From: Arachnopeziza araneosa
Taxonomy: Eukaryota; Ascomycota; Leotiomycetes; Helotiales; Arachnopezizaceae
NCBI GenBank assembly: GCA_003988855.1
Contig: QYAI01000021.1
Coordinates: 124,001-188,000, forward strand
DNA length: 64,000 nt
Reading direction: 5' to 3'
Below, in pieces: positions 23,011 to 31,548 of this stretch. The notes under the pieces were generated by a model. The model worked only from the letters and a program-made list of their open reading frames with translations, ran no database searches and had not been told where the DNA came from. Position 1 is the stretch's first letter. Each line of letters begins with the position of its first letter. The position numbers and the translations under genes were made by a program.

Positions 23011-24013
23011 CTTGCGCTGCGGGGTCTGGTGTGTTCTGTAGCAAGACGAAGGTAATTGGGAAAGATTGTCTGCTAGGATTCTATGTTAGATATATCACAA
23101 TGCAAAATTGCATTGCGTTATATAGGTTTTGAGGGAGAAAAAAAAAATTCTGGACTGAGAAAACACACAACGCATGACCCCACCATTGCCTGCATATCGT
23201 ATGAAGAGACATCCCGCAAGTGGCCGACGTCGGAAAGTCCCTCACACTGAAACCGTCTCAAAATCCCACGTACCTGAGCTTCTCGAAGACCATGTCTTGG
23301 AAAAGAAATATGTTCGAGTGCGGGAGGCTGTCGGCTTGAAATATTTCGGTAAGCTGTAGACGGTTTGCCTGCCTTTTGTGGACAATGACGCATCGAGAGC
23401 CATAGCTTGTCTAGAAAGTCGATGGAGCTCTGATTAGCTTTTCTAGCTTCTCACAAGACGGGATGGTGAATGGGCTCGCTGGTGTTGGTATCATTGAAGG
23501 CACATTGTTGGTGCGAATTGGACGACGGGATGAAAGATCCAGTCGAAGCTCAGATCAAGTAGGAAGAGCTCGAGAGCTCTTCTTAAAGACCGGGCGAACA
23601 ATCGGTGAGCCTGCACTGAAGCGTTGAGGCCGAGCTTCGCGGTCGTGAGAGTGGCATTTCAGGCTATACCGATAAGCGGATAACGGCCCCGCGCTTGTGC
23701 TAGGGCATCTGCATGCCTGTAGATCTAGAAAGGAAGTGCCAACACCAAGTTACACAACTTTCTGCACTTTGTTTTCTCCAAGACTTTTCTCTAAGCTGCG
23801 CTGTTTACTATCGAAAATACCTCCAGATATCCTCATGACTAACGTGTCAACTAACGTGTCAGACCGCTCAATCATAAACTCAACCCCCCATTCAATTCAC
23901 CACCAGTCTGGATCTTCAGCGGTGAAGTCTCGCTCTGAGCCATTCTCTTCAGTCTTGGCGTTCTAACTAGCTTGTTCCTTCTCATATCCCGTCTCCTGTT
24001 TTTTGATTTTTCA
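23011..24013. other. Intergenic region
   Basis: Promoter of alanine aminotransferase plus about 0.9 kb without a supported gene. Overlapping ORFs at 23118-23393 and 23174-23359 lie on opposite strands and look random. A CTCGAG-centred palindrome (AAGAGCTCGAGAGCTCTT) lies at about 23566-23583. Confidence 0.4.
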
Positions 24014-24160
24014 TTAGTTACATCTATCAACCTCGACTGTCTCGACATTGTTGCCAAATCCCATATTTCCACACTGGCGGGAGTTATCTCTGCATGCCTT
24101 AAAGGTAACCCTTCCTGGACTACCACATTGTGTACAGTGTTCAAAGGATTCGCTACACAT
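24014..24160 (-). CDS. Possible tiny Cys-rich protein, related to the one at 24495-24752
   Basis: Forty-eight codons from ATG 24160. The pattern is M-C-x6-C-x2-C-G (MCSESFEHCTQCGSPG), then VTF, and two further Cys. The frame is open upstream to 24214 but without another ATG. The spacing matches the neighbouring ORF at 24495-24752, which supports both as coding. Presumed zinc-binding; no secretion signal. Confidence 0.3.
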   Translation of the reverse strand: MCSESFEHCTQCGSPGRVTFKACRDNSRQCGNMGFGNNVETVEVDRCN

Positions 24161-24214
24161 ATTGGTTTTTGCGTTGTCAATGTTCAATAGATATTCGTTG
24201 GTATCTTGATGCAA

Positions 24215-24494
24215 TTGTTGTTATTCTTACTGGAAGTTATTTGACTTGGAGCTTGTTGAAGGCTCATGATTTATTTCAAGTTTAAAGACCGAGAGTTGCT
24301 ACTTATTGGGCAGAGCTGCTCCGTGACTATGATTGTAAGAAGAAACAGATGATTATTTACTTAACTATTATGCTATGAAGTTTGATCAAAGTGATTGTGC
24401 TACTCGTTGCCTGATATATCCAAGCATGGCATTGATTGAATAGTATTCCCAAATTATACGACATCTCGAAGCCTCTATGCCCCCGCTTCATCTG
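24215..24494. other. Short spacer between the two Cys-rich ORFs
   Basis: Nothing seen. Confidence 0.3.
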
Positions 24495-24752
24495 CTACTC
24501 CTCAGTTTTAGAATCCATCGCCTTCGCTTTTCCTTCTTCCTCGATTCTCTCACTGCTCCCCTGCGCCTTCCCAGCTTCCTCCATTTGCTCCTTGCCCAGA
24601 TTGCTGCGCATGCCACAATTCTGAACCTCCTTCGAACCCGGTTTCACCTTCTTCTGACGTTGGCACTCATGGTATTCCGTACATCGCTCTAGCGCTCCGA
24701 TGGTCACTCCTCTGCCACAAGAGACGCACCAGTCGACAGGCTGGAAACACAT
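24495..24752 (-). CDS. Small Cys-rich hypothetical protein
   Basis: Eighty-five codons from ATG 24752. The N-terminal half reads MCFQPVDWCVSCGRG, then VTIGALERCTEYHECQ, with five Cys and two His in 35 residues, compatible with a small zinc knuckle. The C-terminal half is a charged, Glu/Lys/Gly-rich tail. The protein has no signal peptide, so it is not an obvious secreted effector. Short proteins that start M-C with repeated CxxC pairs are common in Helotiales, but I do not recognise a named family. Confidence 0.45.
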   Translation of the reverse strand: MCFQPVDWCVSCGRGVTIGALERCTEYHECQRQKKVKPGSKEVQNCGMRSNLGKEQMEEAGKAQGSSERIEEEGKAKAMDSKTEE

Positions 24753-25459
24753 AGCTGATTTATCTTCTCATCTTATAGATAGAACAGTTTGGGGTTGAGA
24801 TAGATCGTTTATCGATGTTGTTGTTTTCGCCTTGAGGTTATAGAGCAGTGATGCTGGGCAGAATTTTTGAGGTTGAAATCGCCGTTTACAGACTTTCAGT
24901 AATATGGCGATTCTCAGAATTGTTTGATTTATCACAAAGTTGCTGAAACCTAACATATATATTTCTGAGAGTGGAATTGCTAAGAAGTAGTTGATTCTTA
25001 ACACATTTACTTGTTCTCAAAATTGGATTCTAGCGACTCAAAGTGTGCTTAACTGACAAGTAATGTGAAGCAAACATCTATCGTATACACGCTGTTTTTA
25101 TGTTTCGCCGAATTTTGCACACCTAGAACGGCGTAATCAATAGAAGAAATAAGTTGTGAAAGTATCGGTTGTCGTGTTTTCTCTCGCTTAGCTAGAATCA
25201 CAAGTCACTTAGCAATGGTGAGAAAATGAGCGTAATATTACGCTCTCTGTAGATCTGTAATAGATTGGCAGAGAACTTCCTGCTATTAAACACTCGCATT
25301 TTGCAGTTTGACTTGGGGTTGAATTGTTGCCCATTGGCAAAAATTTATACCCCCTTCCTCGTTGTGCCAAACTCCATGCACAATCAAAATCTCCCTCCCG
25401 TGTCTTAACGCCATATTATATGCCCACTGATGCTGATAAACATACCGCCATATGATGCT
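24753..25459. other. Intergenic region
   Basis: About 700 bp of AT-rich DNA upstream of the Cys-rich ORF and downstream of ABD1. No gene seen. Confidence 0.4.
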
Positions 25460-26944
25460 CTAGACCTTGTAAAAGCTGAATGCCACGTAGAACTTTGCAG
25501 CTTCCATTTCCTCATCACTGACCAATAGCCTGCCTCCTCCGCGTTCCCTAACGTTCATCCTTTCGCTCAGCGGGCCGAGGACCTCATCATCCTTCTCCGC
25601 CTCCCAAATCTCACCAAAAGTTTTGTGGTATTGCATCTCGAGGTTGTAGTCTTCTGCAATGGCGCGGAAGGCTTCCCAAGGGACGACATACTCGGGAACT
25701 TCTTCCACGGCTTCATGGAGGAAGAAATTGTACTTCCAGCCGAAGGGAGGGCGGAAGATGCCGTCTTCCGGGGTCTTGCCTGGAAACCGGACTTTGTAGA
25801 TATCATTTCCCCATTCGGCGGTCTCCTCTGCTTCACCTTCCTCGACTTCTCCGTCATCTGTTTCGACCTGCTTTGTACCGTTCTCTGATTTGGCCTTCTC
25901 CGCCTTATCAGCCATCCTCTTGTTGAACTCCACAACTTTTCGACTCAAAACATCTGAATCGGGTATGCAACCGATAAGTCTACCGCCTTTTTTCAGAGCA
26001 CCTGCAACATTCTTCAGCATTTGCCGGGCTTTCTCCTCAGTTTCAAATGCATAGTGCATGCAAAACATCATAGTTACTACATCGAAACCCCCACCACCAA
26101 ATCTTGAGGGTCCTCCCGAACTATCAAAACCAACTTCTTTGATGAGAGGTATTCTACTGATGGATTCACCGAAACAATCCTGGACGAAGAATTTCCCTTC
26201 AAACAACCGCGGTGGTGGCCTATTATTGTAGCCTCCTCTTCCGCCCCTTCCTCCACGCCCACCTCCACCTCGAGCCATCTTTTGGTACCGTTCCCTAGCC
26301 TGGTCGATTGAAACATCCGCGGGATCGACACCAATATATAATTCTACCGGTTGTGGACACTTTTGCCATTTCTGTAAATCTCCTCCTTTGCCACAGCCAA
26401 TATCCAGAACAGCCAGTCCTCTTGGGGGCGGGCCTTCTGCAAAAGTCATACCATCACGCTCTCGTGATGGAGGGACATAATCTTCATTCGGTGAGAACTT
26501 TTGAATGATAGTGCTCTTAACCCAGTTGTTGAAGCTTCTCAATCCCTTAATGCGACTGTCCGTCTCACGCCATTCCTTGCCGCGCTCTGGGACTGAATTG
26601 TAATGGTGTCTAACGGTGTTGTGAATCCCTTGTGCAGCTGTAGCAGCTTCCGCCTCTCTCTCTCGCTCAAGCTGTCTTTGTCTGATGTGCTCACGCTCAG
26701 CTTCAGAGATTCGCGCTCTTTGTCCCGGACGCTTTTGCTTTCGAACTGGGGAGGGGGATCTGCGTCTTGAGGAAGTGGATGGTGAAGGCGACCTCCTTCT
26801 TGAATCAGATCGAGATTCGAGGCGTTTTGGAGTAGGATTGGAGGGTGATCGTGATCTCCTACGTTTTTTGGCTGGCTCAAGCTTGGTTGCATTGAAAGGC
26901 TGAGGCTGGGCATCAACCAGTTCGTCTGTGATGCTGCCTGCCAT
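25460..26944 (-). CDS. abd1: mRNA cap guanine-N7 methyltransferase
   Basis: Uninterrupted frame of 494 aa from ATG 26944 (MAGSITDELVDAQPQ). The first 110 residues are Arg/Ser/Pro-rich with an RS-like stretch, as in other fungal Abd1 proteins. The catalytic part starts at HNTVRHHYNSVPERGKEW and carries the SAM-binding motif LAVLDIGCGKGGDLQKW, then IGVDPADVSI, FDVVTMMFCMHYAFET and GGRLIGCIPDSDVL. A Gly/Arg-rich insert (GGGGRGGRGGRGGYN) lies at about 244-258 and is unusual in position. An acidic insert (EVEEGEAEETAEWG) lies at about 383. The enzyme methylates the 5' cap in the nucleus. An undetermined base (n) at 26965 lies upstream of the start. The gene is divergent from RPN7 with 291 bp between starts. 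Confidence 0.94.
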   Translation of the reverse strand: MAGSITDELVDAQPQPFNATKLEPAKKRRRSRSPSNPTPKRLESRSDSRRRSPSPSTSSRRRSPSPVRKQKRPGQRARISEAEREHIRQRQLEREREAEAATAAQGIHNTVRHHYNSVPERGKEWRETDSRIKGLRSFNNWVKSTIIQKFSPNEDYVPPSRERDGMTFAEGPPPRGLAVLDIGCGKGGDLQKWQKCPQPVELYIGVDPADVSIDQARERYQKMARGGGGRGGRGGRGGYNNRPPPRLFEGKFFVQDCFGESISRIPLIKEVGFDSSGGPSRFGGGGFDVVTMMFCMHYAFETEEKARQMLKNVAGALKKGGRLIGCIPDSDVLSRKVVEFNKRMADKAEKAKSENGTKQVETDDGEVEEGEAEETAEWGNDIYKVRFPGKTPEDGIFRPPFGWKYNFFLHEAVEEVPEYVVPWEAFRAIAEDYNLEMQYHKTFGEIWEAEKDDEVLGPLSERMNVRERGGGRLLVSDEEMEAAKFYVAFSFYKV

Positions 26945-27235
26945 CTTGTATAGCCTTCGGAAGTNCACTTCCTCTGGCTAGGTATTTGTTGAAGTTTAGG
27001 ATCTCAAAAGTTGGATTAATGAAAATTGGAATCTTGTGGCTTGAGGTTGGTTGAATCACGTTCGTGACCCTTGAAATCTGGGGCTTCGCGTCCACGCTAG
27101 TGCCTAGAAGTCGCGAGTTTGAAATAGCTTCTTTATGAACACTGAGTAAATAATACTGCAATCCCACGAATCCTATTCCAGGAACACCTCCAGTGACTCT
27201 TTTCGACCTGCCAACGTCCCAATACACTCTCCAAG

Positions 27236-28792
27236 ATGGGTTCCGATCCACAATACGCCAAATACCCCCTTCTCCCTCTCTCGCAACACATCTTCACTAT
27301 CACAAATCCATCCGCCCCAAAAGCAGTTCAACAATCATCCCTCAAGAGTCTTCAAGATGCCATTACCGAGCATAAAATGGCGCCGTTATATCGGTATCTT
27401 GCGCACCCCGTGGAAGGCATCCTGAATGAGAGTGGCGAGAGCTCTTCACATCCTGCAAAGCCTCTAGGACGCAAGCCTAGTGCAGCGGGCATGGTGGCAA
27501 GCAAAAACTCGATACCTAAAGTTGATCTACCATGGGACGAAGCCCTTTATGAGAAGCTTAAAAAGGAGAATGATGAAGAGCTAGAGGGGTTCAAGAAGGA
27601 AGAGGAGGAGGCGGCGGAGAAGGCTGGTGATACAGAAGTGCAAGCTGCTCGAGGAAAGAGAGCAGAATTCTTAGCACGAGTTGGTGACAAGGTATGGAAA
27701 TATATGCATGTGGCTTGAGTGTATTCTGATGTTTGTTTAGGATCGAGCTATTGCCGCATATGAGGAAATATTCGAGAAGACTGGCGTTCTAGGGACAAAG
27801 ATTGATCTGGTTTTGGCTATTATTCGAATTGGTCTATTCTATGGCGACAAATTACTGGTCAAGAAGCACGTTGACCGGGCAAAGACATTGGTGGAATCTG
27901 GTGGTGATTGGGACCGAAGAAACAGATTAAAGGCCTACCAAGGACTTCATCTCCTCACCACCCGTTCGTACCCTACGGCCGCCCCCCTTCTCCTGGACAG
28001 TCTCTCGACCTTCACAAGTTACGAACTCTGCTCTTATTCGTCTCTCGTTGTCTACTCTGTACTAGCTGGATCCGTATCGTTGAAGCGAGTTGATTTCAAG
28101 TCAAAAGTTGTTGATGCCCCTGAGATCAAGGCTATCCTTGGAGATGGTGAAGACAAGCTGCTAGCGTTGTCAGGAGCTTTGTCTGCTGGTCCCGGTGCAG
28201 ATGAAGAAATGAGTGGTCTCTCATCATCAGCAACTCCTGCCAAAACTGCTGTCAACCTTACAACTCTAGGAAGCGATGTAAATGAGGCTGAGACCGTTGT
28301 TGACTTCTCCCCTTTGTCGCAACTTGTTAGTAGTCTGTATACCGGAAACTATCGCTCATTCTTTGGAGCTCTTGCTGCTGTGGAGATCAACTTCCTTCAG
28401 CAAGATCGCTATCTTTACGAGCATCGTGGATGGTTCGTCAGAGAGATGCGTCTTCGGGCTTACCAACAACTGCTTCAGAGCTACAGAGTCGTAGGTCTTG
28501 AGAGCATGGCAAACGATTTTGGTGTCTCTGTTGATTTCTTGGACCGGTAATGTACCCGATCATTGTCTTCTTGACGTTACTAACTTAATGCAGTGATTTG
28601 GCTAAGTTCATTGCTGGCGGACGAATCCCATGCACAATTGATCGCGTGACCGGTAAAGGCATCATCGAGACCAACAGACCTGACGACAAGAACAAGCAGT
28701 ACAGTGACGTAGTGAAGCAGGGCGATCAACTCATTACTAAGCTCCAGAAATACGGTCAGGCAGTCAGATTGAGAGGAAGTGAGCGTGCCTAG
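27236..28792 (+). CDS. rpn7: 26S proteasome regulatory subunit RPN7 (PSMD6)
   Basis: Three exons, 27236-27691, 27741-28546 and 28594-28792, give 486 aa. An N-terminal extension (MGSDPQYAKYPLLPLSQH) leads to TPR/helical repeats (YEEIFEKTGVLGTKIDLV, IRIGLFYGDK, HVDRAKTLVESGGDWDRR). A PCI domain follows at the C-terminus (YRSFFGALAAVEINFLQQ, MRLRAYQQLLQSYRVVGL, AKFIAGGRIPCTIDRVTG). The protein is a lid subunit that clamps Rpn11 and neighbours in the 19S particle. A Gly/Ser-rich loop at about 310-335 (SSSATPAKTAV) is a lineage insert. Start and exon borders are well supported. Confidence 0.95.
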
Positions 28793-29452
28793 AAGGAAGA
28801 AGTTTATGATAGTTGAGCGAAGCATGCATACTATGCGATTGTTTGTACAATATCAACGCTCGTAGAGCAGCGTCATTGCATGAATAGATTTTCAGATGCT
28901 TCTTGCGGCCTTCTTGATTTCATGCTCGCTGACACAGCATTGCTTTAAGTGCCTGAGTGGGCAATATTGAATATAAGATATCGTACTAAAAGTTTTACAT
29001 CTTCTCCCCATGTAGCATCTATTGGCCATTCCTTCAAGCAATCGCTTACTCATCCTGCATCTACGAGATCTGAAAAGTCGCGCATACTCTCAGTGTAACC
29101 TCGGATGAGCTTGAGTTGGGTTGAAATCAATTCGTTTTCATTTGTAGGAGCCAAAATCAGATGGCGAAAGCTACGGGTATGGAAATAACGAAGCCTGGTC
29201 CTATATCTGTACTAATCTGGTAGAATTCCTGGCAGTCTTGTGTTTGTTTGCTGTTATCACTGTATTGACTCGAAAAAATAGCTACGTGCTCTATTTTAGT
29301 GAAGGCACATTGGTCAGCATCTTTAGTTGTAAGTTATAACCAGAAGAGCCAAGTTGAAGAATTTTAGAGCATTTCGTTTATCATTGCGCAGATCTAACCA
29401 CCAGGACCAACCCGATAACCAAAACGCCAGGAGAACCCCTCGCTGTCATAAT
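28793..29452. other. Convergent intergenic region
   Basis: 660 bp between the 3' ends of RPN7 and the VIVID-like gene. No gene or repeat seen. Confidence 0.4.
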
Positions 29453-30379
29453 CTACCTGTATACTGCTGCTGCATCCGCCTGGAAACCGACTAGATACCA
29501 TTTCCCATTATCCCCACCTCCATCACCCTCCCACCAAATTGGCACGACGGTCAACAAATTCTCGAATTTTCTTCCGGCCTTGGTAAAATTGACCAAAGTG
29601 ACACACGCCTCCTTCCAATCCCTTAACTTCTCGCGCAACTCTCTCCTCCCTTCGTTATTTACCCTCTGTGCTGCCTTTCTCTCGCTACTGGAATAGGTGC
29701 TGGGAGGGTTTTGGAGGAACCGACAGTTGTGACCATGGATTTCAGAAAGGGAGTAACCGGTGAGGGTCTCGAAGGGATCGGAGCAGTAGACTATGGGGAG
29801 GTCGGGTTGCGAGGCATCACAGAGGATGAGGGCCGCGCTGCTGTCAATGTTGCCAAGTTGGATGGTTTGGTTGGCGCGTTGGTGGACGCGGATCTGGTGT
29901 ATTTTAGAGATGCTGAATTACCACACTGCTGTAAAAGAAGGATTCTGAAACCCTAAGGAAAAATGAATTAATCATAGAAAAGCGTACCAAAATCCCCATC
30001 ATATCGAAGCCGCTCGGTGAGTATAAACCGGGATAGATCATTGGATCTCTCGGCACGGCGCTGGCTACAGCCACATTCTCAGTTCCACTCCCAGTAGCAG
30101 CACTTCCTCCCTGAGAATTTGTCGCATGATGATAATTTGTTTCCAGTTGCCGTCGAAGCTATGAGGCGTCAGCACGTGACCTCGATCTTAATGGCGCGAT
30201 TGCGCCATGTCCGTCGTACAAGATAAGCGAGCGAGCTGCTTTGCAAACGGAACAAAGTATACGGAACATGGGCCGCATTATAGCAGAAACAGTCAGAAGA
30301 CAGATGAATAGAGAGGGAGTGGAAATAAATGGAGTACCTCTTGCAGCCGTTGCGCTTGCGCTTGATATTCTGGATTCAT
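29453..30379 (-). CDS. vvd: VIVID-like LOV blue-light photoreceptor
   Basis: Three exons, 30379-30338, 30158-29988 and 29893-29453, give 217 aa: a short N-cap plus one LOV domain and nothing else, the VVD layout. The N-cap reads GLYSPSGFDMMGILIRVHQR, and the LOV core starts QLGNIDSSAALILCD, then TGYSLSEIHGHNCRFLQNP with adduct Cys128, VNFTKAGRKFENLLTVVPI and WYLVGFQAD. The loop after the Cys (STYSSSERKAAQRVNNEG) is long, as in FAD-binding VVD/WC-1. In Neurospora, VVD dampens White Collar signalling during light adaptation. Two key positions differ: the residue matching VVD Cys71 is Ala91, and the Arg of GRNCRFLQ is His126. The acceptor at 29894 gives exact length agreement with VVD; an earlier one does not fit the phase. 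Confidence 0.88.
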
Positions 30380-31548
30380 GCCTTTATCTCATTCTCCGAT
30401 CTCGATGTCTGCTTTCCTGTCGTTCTTCTTGCTGCTGCTGCTGCTGCTGCTGCTATTATTGTTGTTTGGACATATTTGAATGAAAGAAAAAGAAAGTTTC
30501 TGCGGGAACTAGACAGCATATGAGGTAGTACCACATTGTTGCTCCTAGAGAAAAGAGGGAATTTCAAGCAACACTGGGTTCTTTTTGCGCTGGCGCCCAG
30601 GTGTTCTTTTCGCAAGCACAGAATTGGCTCGATCCCGGTGCCAGACAAACGAGTTCCAAGATCGACGCCAGGACAGAGGGAGTGTCGGGAGCATTGTCAC
30701 TCATCGCCTCGCGTAGGCCTGGCCTGCGGCTTAGCCCTGATTGGGAGCTTGCTGGGGCGTACATGAGCATCAAATGCCCGCGTTAATCAATACAGCATTG
30801 CCGTGTCAACATGTCGTGTTCTTTCTTAGGCTCAGGCAGCCGCCTCTTCTTCCGCCTCCTCTTCTGCCTCCCAATGCCTGACTGAACACTTCAATTGCTG
30901 TTCTTGGTAAGCCGGCGAAAAGCACGGCAAACTTTCTGCGATGCCAGAACTTCAGCTCGATCCTGATGATAAAGGCACATTTGAAGTGAAGTTTAGGTTT
31001 GCGCTAGCACAATCACGCTACACCAATCATTGTCACAATGCCTGGGCCTTCCTTCTAAAGCATGCTCTTGCCTTCGAGGGAGCGTCATACATAGGGGTGG
31101 CGGTCCTCGGCAGAATGACCGAAGTAGGTCATGAGTCTGTCGTGCTCTACTATAGAAATCTCAATGCTCGCGAAGCGCGGATGCAGGGAAGACTAGGAAG
31201 AACTGAGACAGATGCAAGTAAATCACGTCTGGGCGCGCCTGCTTCCAGGGATATCACACAGAGCTCCCTCCACATCACTGTCGTTCGTCAGTTTGCGAAA
31301 TGTGGCATTGTGCAGAGTTTGTATTAGAATATCAAGAGCCTAATCTCGCCGCGATAGTGCGTCTTGGGGTGAACGCCTCTAGATCGTCGGATCCTTTCGA
31401 GATCGATGCCCTGCGCATCATTAGGAAGTGATAATGCACATGTGTGCGGCATCCAGATACCCAGGTTCATCGTGCTATCCCTATGATCATACCACCATGC
31501 ACAACCCCCGTGGACGATCTAAGGATAGTCGTGGTCCAACCAACATTG
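30380..31548. other. Intergenic region upstream of the VIVID-like gene
   Basis: Holds the VVD leader with a GCT trinucleotide run at 30431-30453 and two GATC sites at 30631-30634 and 30660-30663. A frame at 30941-31327 (128 codons, MPELQLDPDDKGTF) has some protein-like character at its start but no recognisable domain; I do not call it a gene. Confidence 0.35.
30431..30453 (+). repeat. GCT trinucleotide run in the VIVID leader region
   Basis: About eight GCT/CTG units in uninterrupted tandem, 50-75 bp upstream of the predicted ATG of the VIVID-like gene (AGC on its sense strand). Confidence 0.85.

Noticed and set aside
29893..29920. Earlier acceptor for exon 3 of the VIVID-like gene
   Set aside because: It fails the phase and adds six residues; acceptor 29894 matches VVD length exactly.
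30941..31327. 128-codon plus-strand ORF
   Set aside because: No domain, weak composition and no splice context; left as unsupported.
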